This document shows positions 51,707 through 60,684 of a stretch of 64,000 nt of DNA, in pieces. The notes beneath the pieces are model-generated. The model was not told the DNA's origin, did no database searches, and saw only the letters and a list, made by a program, of their open reading frames with translations. The first letter of the stretch is position 1, and each line of letters starts with the position of its first letter. The stretch spans positions 868,001-932,000 of the forward strand of contig NZ_OESS01000001.1 of the NCBI RefSeq assembly GCF_900240285.1, in the 5' to 3' direction. The DNA is from Halobacillus sp. Marseille-P3879. GTDB taxonomy: Bacteria > Bacillota > Bacilli > Bacillales > Halobacillaceae. The position numbers and the translations under genes were made by a program.

Positions 51707-52980
51707 TGACCCAGTCCATTTATATAAGCAACGCTGCTCAATTAATTACGCTTGCCGGTCACTCGCAGAAGCCGGCTGTAAAAGAAGCGATGTCGGATTT
51801 GCAGATTATCGAGAACGGAAGTGTATTGATTGAGGACGGAAAAATAACCGCCGTCGGTCCTGATTCTGAACTTCAAAAAAAATACACTGACCGCATCAAA
51901 GCTGTGAAAGAAATCGACGCCGCAGGTAAAGTGGTGAGCCCGGGTCTGATTGATCCGCACACTCATCTCGTTCACGCCGGAACAAGGGAAAATGAATACG
52001 CCATGCGCCTAAAAGGCAAATCCTATATGGATATTATGGAAGCCGGGGGCGGCATCCATGCTACGACTCGTGCGACACAGAAGGCAAGCCACGAACAGCT
52101 TTTCGAGGAATCGATTAGCCGCTTAAATAAATTTTTCCTCCATGGTGTGACCACGGTGGAGGCTAAAAGCGGCTACGGACTGACGCTTGAACATGAGCTC
52201 AAACAATTGGAGGTGGCGAAACAGCTCCATGAAAGCCATAACATCGATATTGTTTCCACATTCATGGGGGCCCACGCCGTGCCAATGGATGAGAAAAACA
52301 ATCCAGATGCGTTTGTGGACCGCGTGATTGAAGAGATGATTCCGGAAGTCGCCAGGCAGGGATTGGCGAAGTTTAATGACGTCTTTTGTGAACGCGGCGT
52401 CTTCACTCCAGAGCAATCCCGCCGAATTCTTGAAGCTGGTAAAAAACACGGACTCATTCCAAAAATCCATGCCGATGAAATTGAACCATATGCTGGAGCT
52501 GAGCTAGCTGCCGAAGTCGGGGCAATTTCTGCCGACCACCTGCTGCGTGCCTCTGATAAAGGAATTCAAGCAATGGCTGACCAAGGAGTCGTCGGCGTGC
52601 TGCTTCCAGGGACCGCGTTTTTCCTGATGGCAGAATTCGCCCGCGGCCGTAACATGATTGATGCAGGCGTACCCGTATCCCTCTCTACAGACGCGAACCC
52701 TGGGTCTTCACCGACGATTTCCCTGCCATTCATTATGAACTTAGGATGCCTGATGATGGGAATGACGCCTGAAGAGGTGTTAACAGCATCAACGATCAAC
52801 GCAGCTCATGCTATTGGAGTAGCAACAGAAGCGGGCAGCCTGGAAGAAGGCAAAAAAGGTGATGTTACCATTTTTGACGTGCCGAACTACATGGTCTTAT
52901 CCTACCAATATGGGATGAACCATGTCGATACAGTAATCAAAGCTGGAAAACCTGTCGTTGTTGGGGGGCAGCTGCAATGA
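51706..52980 (+). CDS. hutI: Imidazolonepropionase
   Basis: Encodes 424 residues of the amidohydrolase superfamily. The metal-binding DPHTHLVHAGTRENEY near 84 and the family motif KSGYGLTLEHELKQLE near 158 are typical of HutI, which opens imidazolone-propionate to N-formimino-glutamate. The third hut step immediately follows HutU, with translation coupled at both ends (1-base overlap with hutU, 4-base overlap with hutG). Confidence 0.95.
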   Translation: MTQSIYISNAAQLITLAGHSQKPAVKEAMSDLQIIENGSVLIEDGKITAVGPDSELQKKYTDRIKAVKEIDAAGKVVSPGLIDPHTHLVHAGTRENEYAMRLKGKSYMDIMEAGGGIHATTRATQKASHEQLFEESISRLNKFFLHGVTTVEAKSGYGLTLEHELKQLEVAKQLHESHNIDIVSTFMGAHAVPMDEKNNPDAFVDRVIEEMIPEVARQGLAKFNDVFCERGVFTPEQSRRILEAGKKHGLIPKIHADEIEPYAGAELAAEVGAISADHLLRASDKGIQAMADQGVVGVLLPGTAFFLMAEFARGRNMIDAGVPVSLSTDANPGSSPTISLPFIMNLGCLMMGMTPEEVLTASTINAAHAIGVATEAGSLEEGKKGDVTIFDVPNYMVLSYQYGMNHVDTVIKAGKPVVVGGQLQ

Positions 52981-53969
52981 GCAGCTATCCATACCCTCAA
53001 CTAGACCGTCCGAAGTTCGTTTGGAATACCCGGACTGAAGCAAAGTCAGATGTGAAGGTCCATGAATGGATTGAGACGTTGACAGAAGAAGAGCCAAATT
53101 GGGCAGAGTATGATGTCACAATACTTGGCGTACCGCTTTCCAAGTCGTCCATTAGCTCTTCTTCCGCCAGTGAAAATCCAGATGCCCTGCGCCAAGCATG
53201 GAAGGGATTTGGTACGTATAATCTGGACGAAGACATTGACCTGGCCCAACTGCGTATCGTTGACCTTGGAGATGTCGAGCAGCACGTTACAGATATCGCC
53301 TATACCCACGAGCGGATTACCGAAGCTATGACCGCGATGCGCTCCCATCATCCTCATACGCTTCCCCTCGTTATGGGAGGAGATCACTCGATTACGGCTC
53401 AGCTGGTCAAAGGGTGGAAGCAGTCGCATCAGGAGGAGAAAATCGGCATCCTTCAACTGGATACCCACTTTGATTTGCGGGATCCCTCCACGCTCGGACC
53501 GGCAAACGGCACCCCGATCCGACAGCTGCTCGAGGGAGGAGTAGTCAAAGGAGAGCATGTCCACAACATCGGATTGCATGGATTTTTCAATGCCCGCGAA
53601 TTGAAGGATTTAGCCGATGAAAAAGGCGTTCATTATACTACGATGAAGCAAGCGCGGAGAAAAGGAATCGAAACGACGATCCAGCAAGCTTTAGAAACAT
53701 TAAATGGAGAAGTAGACACCATTTATTTGACAGTGGATATGGATGTGCTGGACATCACAAATGGACCAGGTGCTCCAGCAGCCACACCGGGTGGCATGTA
53801 CACCGCTGAGCTATTCGATGCCGTTCAGCTGGCCGGGCAGCATCCAAAAGTGAAGGCCATGGACATTGTCTGTCTTGATCCGCGCAAGGATATCGGCGAA
53901 ATGCATGTAAAAGCTGCCGTCCATACAATGCTTTCATTTTTAACAGGGTACTGTCAGCGTGAAAAATAA
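52977..53969 (+). CDS. hutG: Formimidoylglutamase
   Basis: Encodes 330 residues of the arginase family. Manganese ligands are in GGDHSITAQL near 129, LDTHFDLRD near 161 and TVDMDVLDI near 253. The enzyme splits formiminoglutamate to glutamate and formamide, completing the path from urocanate. It overlaps hutI by four bases and is the last of the coupled genes; a stem-loop follows. Confidence 0.94.
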   Translation: MSSYPYPQLDRPKFVWNTRTEAKSDVKVHEWIETLTEEEPNWAEYDVTILGVPLSKSSISSSSASENPDALRQAWKGFGTYNLDEDIDLAQLRIVDLGDVEQHVTDIAYTHERITEAMTAMRSHHPHTLPLVMGGDHSITAQLVKGWKQSHQEEKIGILQLDTHFDLRDPSTLGPANGTPIRQLLEGGVVKGEHVHNIGLHGFFNARELKDLADEKGVHYTTMKQARRKGIETTIQQALETLNGEVDTIYLTVDMDVLDITNGPGAPAATPGGMYTAELFDAVQLAGQHPKVKAMDIVCLDPRKDIGEMHVKAAVHTMLSFLTGYCQREK

Positions 53970-53975
53970 CAACAA

Positions 53976-54012
53976 ACCTCAGGTCCTCTGCATGGGCTTG
54001 AGGTACATTTTT
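53976..54012 (+). terminator. Probable terminator after hutG
   Basis: ACCTCAGGTCC and GGGCTTGAGGT form an 11-bp stem with two wobble pairs, followed by ATTTTT. The next gene may be transcribed by read-through. Confidence 0.55.
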
Positions 54013-54053
54013 AAGTTGAATTTTCCTAATATTGTGAAATTGGAGGTTTTATT

Positions 54054-55382
54054 ATGGAGCAAAGAAAAGCAACTGTTTCACAAGATCAGCACTTAAAGCA
54101 CAGAGGAAACATCAGTAAATTCTTTATCATGAGTTTGATCGGTATCTTTACCTTTTTTATGCCTATAACAATTGACGGCAACTCGTCCATCCCGCTTGAT
54201 CATATGGTCACTTTTCTCCAAACGACTTTTCCTGAACTTATCCCTTACTATGCCTTGATTGTCATAATTCTTGGTGCGATTTATCCTTTTATCAACAAAT
54301 CCTGGAACAAAGATGGAGTAAACGTGACACTATCCCTCTTTAAAATTCTCGGTGTGGTCGCAGCAGTCATGCTTGTCGTCGATGCAGGTCCTGCCTGGCT
54401 GTTTGATCCGAATATGGGCCCCTTTCTGTTTGAAAATCTCGTCATTCCCGTCGGACTATTAGTCCCAATCGGCGCTATATTCTTGGCGTTGCTGGTTGGA
54501 TACGGGCTGTTAGAGTTTATTGGTGTTCTCCTGCAGCCCGTCATGCGGCCGATTTGGAAAACGCCGGGGCGCTCTGCGATCGATGCCGTAGCCTCTTTCG
54601 TAGGAAGTTATTCGATAGGACTATTGATTACGAACCGTGTGTTCAAAGAAGGAAAATATACGATCAAGGAAGCGACGATCATCGCCACAGGTTTTTCAAC
54701 GGTATCGGCCACCTTCATGATTGTCGTAGCAAAAACTCTCGGCCTTATGGAAATCTGGAATACCTACTTTTGGGTCACCCTCTTTGTAACCTTTCTTGTA
54801 ACCGCGATTACCGTACGTATCTGGCCTTTAAATAAAATCAGCGACGACTATTACACCGAGGAAGGACATCCGGAAGAAGTGATCAAAGAAAACCGTATCA
54901 AGGCAGCCTGGCAGCAAGCGATGGAAGCATCCAGGCAGGCCCCTTCTCTTGGCAGGAACATTGGGCTCAATTTAAAAGACGGCTTTATTATGACCATGGC
55001 TATTCTTCCCTCGATCATGTCCGTCGGTTTGCTCGGACTGGTCCTAGCGGAATATACCCCTGTATTTGATATTGTAGGTTATATTTTCTATCCATTTACA
55101 TGGGCCCTGCAGATCCCTGAGCCATTACTGGCTGCTAAAGCTTCAGCGATCGAAATTGCAGAGATGTTCCTGCCTGCTCTGTTAGTTGCGGAAGCTCCGC
55201 TCATTACAAAGTTTGTGATCGGAACCTTGTCCGTATCAGCTGTCTTGTTCTTCTCCGCTTTGATTCCGTGTATCCTGTCCACGGATATTCCCATCAGCAT
55301 TCCAAAGTTAATCATCATCTGGATCGAGCGCACGATCTTAACGTTGATCATCGTCACGCCAATTGCCTATCTGCTCCTTTAG
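54054..55382 (+). CDS. YjiH family membrane protein (nucleoside-recognition/Gate domain)
   Basis: Encodes 442 residues with about 10 membrane helices, including FFMPITIDGNSSIPLDHMVTF near 36 and the Gate-type sequence DAVASFVGSYSIGLLITNRV near 180. Families of this kind act as transporters or their partners; the exact role is unsettled. Position right after hutG suggests a permease or exporter for a substrate or product of the pathway. TGGAGG precedes the ATG. Confidence 0.8.
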   Translation: MEQRKATVSQDQHLKHRGNISKFFIMSLIGIFTFFMPITIDGNSSIPLDHMVTFLQTTFPELIPYYALIVIILGAIYPFINKSWNKDGVNVTLSLFKILGVVAAVMLVVDAGPAWLFDPNMGPFLFENLVIPVGLLVPIGAIFLALLVGYGLLEFIGVLLQPVMRPIWKTPGRSAIDAVASFVGSYSIGLLITNRVFKEGKYTIKEATIIATGFSTVSATFMIVVAKTLGLMEIWNTYFWVTLFVTFLVTAITVRIWPLNKISDDYYTEEGHPEEVIKENRIKAAWQQAMEASRQAPSLGRNIGLNLKDGFIMTMAILPSIMSVGLLGLVLAEYTPVFDIVGYIFYPFTWALQIPEPLLAAKASAIEIAEMFLPALLVAEAPLITKFVIGTLSVSAVLFFSALIPCILSTDIPISIPKLIIIWIERTILTLIIVTPIAYLLL

Positions 55383-55558
55383 ATGAATGACAACATATTA
55401 CCGTGCTCATCCTTAACTTTTTACCAAATATCCAGTAAAATAAATATGTCTGAATATTCAAAAATAAACTCGCGAGGGGATGATCATATGAAAAATTCAA
55501 ATAAGGTGGTACCCAGGTAACTTGTCCTTAAGTCTAAAACTATTGAGGGGTTGACGAG

Positions 55559-56119
55559 TTGAAAGCATTATTCTTCTTATATGAAGGGTATGTGGATTGG
55601 GAGATCAGCCCTCTGTCCTACATGCTCAACATTTCCGACGTCGATATTCACACGACGGCATTAAGTGATGAAGTTACACACCAGGGGAATTTCACAGTTA
55701 AACCTGATCTGAAAATGGAAGCATGCGAACCTGCTGACTACGATATTTTGATCATTCCCGGCGGTGAGCCTGCCCCCTTTGATCAGGATGAACGAGGGTT
55801 GAACCTCATCAAGAGTTTTGATAAGCAGGGGAGAAAGATCGCAGCCATTTGCGGAGGGCCGGCCTTCCTTGCAGCAGCAGGCGTCCTTCGAGAAAGGAAA
55901 TTTTCAACATCCATTGATGATAATCCTCAGTATGCACACTATTTTAATGAAGACTTCATGAGTGAAAAAGATGTGACGGTAAGCGAAAACTTAATTACCG
56001 CTGAAGGAAATGCCTATATCGAATTTTCTATTGCTGTTGGAAAAGCATTGGAGATCTTTGAAGACAGAGAAGATGAGTTAGAAACGGTATTGTTCTTTAA
56101 AAATCAATTAAGAGGATAA
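55559..56119 (+). CDS. DJ-1/PfpI family protein
   Basis: Encodes 186 residues. The nucleophilic Cys lies in AAICGGPAFLAAAGVL near 98, preceded by ILIIPGGEPAP near 65. Members include amidases, glyoxalase-like enzymes and redox chaperones. The start is TTG with GAGGGG about 8 bases upstream. The gene seems to stand alone and ends at a terminator. Confidence 0.87.
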   Translation: MKALFFLYEGYVDWEISPLSYMLNISDVDIHTTALSDEVTHQGNFTVKPDLKMEACEPADYDILIIPGGEPAPFDQDERGLNLIKSFDKQGRKIAAICGGPAFLAAAGVLRERKFSTSIDDNPQYAHYFNEDFMSEKDVTVSENLITAEGNAYIEFSIAVGKALEIFEDREDELETVLFFKNQLRG

Positions 56120-56130
56120 CACTGCTGTTT

Positions 56131-56159
56131 GGTCAACCTTTTGGGTTGGCCATCTTTTT
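56131..56159 (+). terminator. Intrinsic terminator
   Basis: GGTCAACC / GGTTGGCC stem with one wobble pair and TTTTT, after the DJ-1/PfpI-like gene. Confidence 0.75.
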
Positions 56160-56244
56160 ATGGAGAAGTTCCGGGCACTATCACAGTATATGAGCCTCAG
56201 CAGTAATATCAAAAACGGACTCCCGAGTTGTCAGGACTCCGTTA

Positions 56245-56545
56245 CAGCTTGTGGAGAAACCCCTGTTTCTCCACAAGCTTTTTTCTTGCCGCCAGGAGCG
56301 AAAGCCCCTTCCCTTTTTAGCGGACGAGCGCCCGAGCTTCCTCGCGAAACCCACGCTTGGCGATCTCGGCTCACTCGTTCTTCCGCAGGAGTGGAAGGGG
56401 GCCGCTCCTTAGAATTTCTTTTCATAGAGAAAAAGACTCTCCTTCATATGGGTCATCTTGGATAGTTTATGGACAATCTCCTTCATGTTCGGGTAGGCAG
56501 CTGTCATCAGCACTTGTTTCGAAAACATTTTCCTATCCGGACGAG
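56245..56545. repeat. 301-bp direct repeat, copy 2
   Basis: Same orientation and layout as 41529-41829. It starts with a perfect hairpin CTTGTGGAGAAAC / GTTTCTCCACAAG and ends with the transposase-like frame, which is more intact here. Confidence 0.85.
56409..56545 (-). pseudogene. Transposase-like C-terminal remnant, copy 2
   Basis: The minus-strand frame includes KMFSKQVLMTAAYPNMKEIV then HKLSKMTHMKESLFLYEKKF and a stop. It is open for about 45 codons and is similar to the frame in copy 1. It has the look of a transposase end; the family is not identified and no terminal inverted repeats were found. Confidence 0.4.
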
Positions 56546-56619
56546 CGACAATAAATCAGCCTATCCCGTTCTTTAGTGTACGGAAAGATCAAACTTAAGT
56601 AAAAATGCCAAAAATTAAA

Positions 56620-56653
56620 GCTGTCGAGAACTTTCTCGACAGCCTTGTTTTTT
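56620..56653. terminator. Bidirectional terminator of ggt
   Basis: A perfect stem GCTGTCGAGAA / TTCTCGACAGC with T-rich tracts on both strands, 11 bases beyond the minus-strand ggt stop. Confidence 0.85.
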
Positions 56654-56663
56654 TGCAGAGGTG

Positions 56664-58427
56664 TTATTTATTTTTTCCTGCTGTTTTGTCTAGCCCAATG
56701 GCTGTACCGGCCCTTGATGAATCGGCTGCACCTTCGTAACTGCCGTCTTCAAGAACTCTTACAGCCTGTACGTTCCCAATTTCTCCTGGGCTGCTCTGCC
56801 ATTGGTGTCCCCAGTCTTCCATTGTAGCTCTCGCATTATCCGGAATGCCCTCTTCCCACCTAATTTGAGGATAAGAGGCACTGTATATTCTCGGTTCCTC
56901 TATCGCATCCTTCAACGGCATATCATAATCGATTACATTAACAAGCGTTTGAAAGACAGAAGTGATGATCGTAGGGCCGCCAGGGGAACCCAGCGACAGA
57001 TAAGGTTCACCGTCTTTAAACACCATGGTAGGCGTCATGCTGCTCATCGGTCGTTTGTCAGGCTCCACCTGGTTAGGTCCTCCCGGGATTGCATTGAAAT
57101 CCGTTAACTCATTATTCAGCATAAAACCGTATTCCGGCACCATAATCCCAGTCCCGAATACCTGCTCAATCGTTGTCGTATAGGACACGTGATTCCCCCA
57201 TTTATCCGCTACACTAAAATGGGTGGTCTCCCCAATTTCACGGTCGTCCTCACTACTGGCTGCAGGCTCTGAATCCCCGCCTTGATAATCCCATGGGTCA
57301 CCTGGTTCGATATTATCATTAGCCTGACCCAGTTCGATAAGGGAAGCTCGTTCTGCTAAGTATTCTTCATTTAACATTCCTTCCATCGGTACATCCACAA
57401 ACTGCGTATCTCCAATATAAGCATTTCGATCAGCATAAGCGAGGTGCATCGCTTCTGCCATTAAATGATATTTTTCAGGTGATCTTACATCATATTCACT
57501 TATATCAAATCCTTCAAGCATTTTGAGCATTTGAAGAACAGTCAGGCCTCCAGAGCTTGGCGGCGGCATTGAAGCAATTTCGTAGCCCCGGTAAGTCCCC
57601 GTTACAGGCTCATCTATTGTAAGTTGATAGTTCTCAAGATCATCAGATGTCATAGTGCCGCCAAAATCCTGAACCGTATCTGCAAGAGCCTGTCCAATTT
57701 CACCTCCGTAAAAAGCATCTAAGCCGTCTTTACGAATGAGTTTAAATGTATCGGCCAGGTCTTTTTGGACAAGCTTTTCTCCTTCCTGTAAAGGCTCACC
57801 CCCAGGTAAAAAGACATCTTTTGCTGCGCTTCTTGATAATTCATATTGATTATCATCAATGGCTTCAGCCAGAACACTATTTACTTCTACCCCATTTTGT
57901 GCAAGTTTAATGGCGGGATTGATTAATTGATTGAAAGGCCGGGTCCCCCATTCGTCATAGGCTGTCATTAAGCCTTTTAACGTCCCGGGAACCCCGACAG
58001 CATCCCCGGTAATATGTCGTTCGGAAAAGGGAATAACATTACCGTTCTCATCAAGGAACATATCCGGCTCCGCGCCAGCGGGAGCACGCTCACGGCTGTC
58101 AATGATCGAGACATCGTCCTTCTCAGCATCATACACCATCATAAAACCTCCACCGCCAATGCCTGACATCATCGGTTCGGCCACGTTTAGCGCAAGCTGT
58201 ATAGCAATTGCTGCATCCATGGCCGTTCCCCCTTTACGGAGAACCTCTGCACCAATTTCCGAGGCAGCCGGGTGAGCAGTGGCTACCATTCCTTCCCCTC
58301 CATAAGCTACTTCATCGTCAGAATGATGAGGAGGACCCTTAGCAAAAGCCCCGGCCGGCAGTGCTGTAGTGAACAAAAGGACAACCAACACGATAAATGA
58401 CCAGATTCGTACTCGTTTTACATTCAA
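56664..58427 (-). CDS. ggt: Gamma-glutamyltransferase
   Basis: Encodes 587 residues with a signal peptide (about 1-29, ending AFAKG). The autocatalytic cleavage Thr is in GETTHFSVADKWGNHV near residue 400, and the oxyanion motif SLGSPGGPTIIT is near 480. Both are intact, so a normal two-subunit secreted enzyme is expected; it transfers or hydrolyses gamma-glutamyl groups, for example of glutathione or poly-gamma-glutamate. The TTG start at 58427 has GGAGGAG 7 bases upstream, and the ATG nearby is out of frame. Confidence 0.92.
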   Translation of the reverse strand: MNVKRVRIWSFIVLVVLLFTTALPAGAFAKGPPHHSDDEVAYGGEGMVATAHPAASEIGAEVLRKGGTAMDAAIAIQLALNVAEPMMSGIGGGGFMMVYDAEKDDVSIIDSRERAPAGAEPDMFLDENGNVIPFSERHITGDAVGVPGTLKGLMTAYDEWGTRPFNQLINPAIKLAQNGVEVNSVLAEAIDDNQYELSRSAAKDVFLPGGEPLQEGEKLVQKDLADTFKLIRKDGLDAFYGGEIGQALADTVQDFGGTMTSDDLENYQLTIDEPVTGTYRGYEIASMPPPSSGGLTVLQMLKMLEGFDISEYDVRSPEKYHLMAEAMHLAYADRNAYIGDTQFVDVPMEGMLNEEYLAERASLIELGQANDNIEPGDPWDYQGGDSEPAASSEDDREIGETTHFSVADKWGNHVSYTTTIEQVFGTGIMVPEYGFMLNNELTDFNAIPGGPNQVEPDKRPMSSMTPTMVFKDGEPYLSLGSPGGPTIITSVFQTLVNVIDYDMPLKDAIEEPRIYSASYPQIRWEEGIPDNARATMEDWGHQWQSSPGEIGNVQAVRVLEDGSYEGAADSSRAGTAIGLDKTAGKNK

Positions 58428-58766
58428 TAAAATTCTCCTCCTTTCTATATTATTCTACATTTTACAGAAGATTCTGAATGCTATATATAGACGATACCTC
58501 TCAATTATTTCAATTTAATGCGGCAACTTCATTCGCTTTTCTCAAACTTACAGTAAGAATAACTCAATAAATCGACACTATTTTTCTTTCTCTCTTATAA
58601 AAATTCACACATCGACAGCTGTTTTCTAGGTAAAAGGAAATGGAGTGTTTATGTAAAATCTTAATAGAATGCTATGATACATCAATACTCTTAAAGAAGA
58701 ATTGCACAATTTGACAGATATTGTAACAATGAAGAAGAAAGGAAATCTCATGAGGGGGGATTAGTC
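58428..58766. other. Non-coding AT-rich gap between ggt and a small membrane gene
   Basis: These 339 bases separate two divergent genes and contain no credible frame. TATGAT near 58672 may be a -10 element for the plus strand, but no good -35 accompanies it. No repeat or RNA structure stands out. Confidence 0.4.
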
Positions 58767-59015
58767 ATGAACAAATATGGAGGTTTTTCCATTCTAATGG
58801 TTGCGCTTAGTATTCTTGCATTTTTTGTATTAAGGGGGCCAAACGCAAACTTATACTTAATTATTGTCATTCTTAGTGTTTTTTCTGTTTTAGGAATTGT
58901 CTTAGCAGTTTTATCGAAGAAGTTAGTTGCAGTAACCCTCGGTATCTTTCTTAATGGAGGATTATTAGTGTTTACATATCTGCTTCTATTAACACTTGGA
59001 ATGAGTGAACCATGA
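58767..59015 (+). CDS. Small three-helix membrane protein
   Basis: Encodes 82 residues, nearly all hydrophobic, with three membrane helices (about 5-21, 27-47, 53-78). GAGGGGGG lies about 8 bases before the ATG. The family is unknown. It is the first of a series of small membrane proteins on this strand. Confidence 0.65.
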   Translation: MNKYGGFSILMVALSILAFFVLRGPNANLYLIIVILSVFSVLGIVLAVLSKKLVAVTLGIFLNGGLLVFTYLLLLTLGMSEP

Positions 59016-59150
59016 GTTTAGAAAAACATTACGTCAAGGCTTCATATATACGGGAGAGATAGCTGCACAGTGGCTGTCGCTTATTGTGTTAACAGAGCAG
59101 GGTTGTTGGAGAGCAAAAGCTAGTAAAATGATCAATGGGGGAGGTAAATG

Positions 59151-59327
59151 ATGAGCAAAAATAAAAAAACAACACGAGACACTTATCTAGCATTTGGACT
59201 TGGTATAGGGTTACCTTTAGGAGCAGTACTTGGATTAATTATATTTGATAACCTGGCAATTGGAGCTGGTATAGGTTTGGTTTTCGGAATAGCAATAGGC
59301 ACAGCAATTGACTCTAATAAAAATTAA
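59151..59327 (+). CDS. 58-residue glycine-rich membrane protein
   Basis: Starts MSKNKKTTRDTYLAFGLGIG and continues with two helices built on glycine zippers (GAGIGLVFGIAIGTAI). The ATG at 59151 follows GGGGGAGG at 6 bases. The basic N-terminus points inward. It is unassigned, but similar small glycine-rich membrane proteins are common in Bacilli. Confidence 0.6.
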   Translation: MSKNKKTTRDTYLAFGLGIGLPLGAVLGLIIFDNLAIGAGIGLVFGIAIGTAIDSNKN

Positions 59328-59448
59328 AAATACTTATCCATTCTTCCGTTAACGGGAGCTAATCTTAAAGAGGTGTTTAATTCGACCTTGTTCAAGAAAA
59401 GGTCGGGATATTACAGGAATTAATTTTATTTTTAGAGGGGGAGTACTG

Positions 59449-59670
59449 GTGAAAATACTTAGAATAATTTTAGCAATTATTATAGTTGCTATTTCCAGTT
59501 ATGGGTTGATAACTGGAACTATTGGAATAGTATTACCTTATGTTTTGCTGTTAGTGGGTGGAATGCTTCTTATTATGGGGGTTAATGAATTTCAGAAACG
59601 AAAACCAATTGCTTTCACATCATTTCTTGCCGCTGGATTTAGTTTTTTTGTTGGGTTTTATACTTTATAA
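59449..59670 (+). CDS. Small membrane protein, DUF3953-like
   Basis: Encodes 73 residues from a GTG with GAGGGGGAG upstream. Two to three helices with the pattern L-I-T-G ... PYVLLLVGGMLLIMGVNEFQKRK resemble the DUF3953 family of Bacillus small membrane proteins, whose role is unknown. Confidence 0.6.
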   Translation: MKILRIILAIIIVAISSYGLITGTIGIVLPYVLLLVGGMLLIMGVNEFQKRKPIAFTSFLAAGFSFFVGFYTL

Positions 59671-59734
59671 AGTAGTCGGGCGCAATAATTTTTAACTTAC
59701 AGAACAGTTTTATTGAAAAAAGTATAATAAGGGA

Positions 59735-60106
59735 GTGGTTATCATTGGATTTTCAATAATATTTTTAATGATCTTAGCCATGATTGCAATTTTAACGTCA
59801 ATAATTACTGCATTTTTAGCTGTTAGAAAAAATAAGGAAGGAAATCCCCCTCGAAAAATTTCTTATGGAATATTAGGGCTGTTGGTTTTTCATTGGTTAT
59901 TTTTCTTAACTAGTGGTTACTCATTATTACCAACGAACTTTGCAGACGTCGTATTTATGCCTGTATGGCTGGTGTTGTGTGTTGCAGGGTTGTTTACAGC
60001 TATATATGAATGTAAAAATAACATAGGTTTTGCTATCCCGGTTGCTGGCTTAACAACTATTAGTTTATTATTTAGTATTTTCATTAACGGGATATCGAAA
60101 ATGTAA
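59735..60106 (+). CDS. Small multi-helix membrane protein
   Basis: Encodes up to 123 residues with four hydrophobic segments and a polar loop near residues 32-45 (RKNKEGNPPRKI). The GTG given as start is close to its own ribosome site (AAGGGAG), so translation may begin a few codons later. Family unknown; part of the local run of small membrane proteins. Confidence 0.55.
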   Translation: MVIIGFSIIFLMILAMIAILTSIITAFLAVRKNKEGNPPRKISYGILGLLVFHWLFFLTSGYSLLPTNFADVVFMPVWLVLCVAGLFTAIYECKNNIGFAIPVAGLTTISLLFSIFINGISKM

Positions 60107-60229
60107 ATCTTGCATTATACTCAATTATCCCAGGTGCGAAAGTAAATAATTCCCTGAGATATATCTCTGTATACAAGTCTAAAGTAGTTTCAAAAATAAC
60201 TGATCTTTTGAAATGGATAGGAATAGAGA

Positions 60230-60538
60230 TTGGAGAGAATCTTCATTAGACAAACAACAATTCATGTTATAAACATTATATTAATTCTTCTTCTGTTAGT
60301 GGTAGGAGCTGTCATGTGGTTTGGGCTTCATTTTGTACCGCAGCCTGATCCTTATACAGCTGAATACATAGCTATTAGTATAATTTACATGTTGTGGGCT
60401 GTAAGCTACTGGTTTCAGTTTAAGATAAGCACTACTAAAAAAATTATCTTATTTAATTTTGCAGTAATTATATTGGTTGTATTGTATATATTTTTTATTT
60501 ACTATCCAATATCGTTTTTGGAGTATTTTCTAGAATAA
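60230..60538 (+). CDS. Small membrane protein
   Basis: Encodes up to 102 residues with three hydrophobic segments (about 12-33, 43-62, 70-95). The start is TTG with a weak AGGA upstream, so the N-terminus is uncertain. No family recognised. Confidence 0.5.
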   Translation: MERIFIRQTTIHVINIILILLLLVVGAVMWFGLHFVPQPDPYTAEYIAISIIYMLWAVSYWFQFKISTTKKIILFNFAVIILVVLYIFFIYYPISFLEYFLE

Positions 60539-60684
60539 AGTCTTCAGAAGTTATTTTGAGGAGCATTGTGGAAGATTTGAATCCGAGTAGATACCACTTT
60601 TGAAACTAAATTGTATTAGTTTCGTATTGTGTTATGAGAGATATCATATAGAGGAGAAAAAGATGGCTAAAAGGAGAGATTCTT

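Noticed and set aside
56160-56465. A 101-codon plus-strand frame across the second 301-bp repeat
   Set aside because: It is the counterpart of the frame in copy 1 and is explained by the repeat, not by coding constraint.
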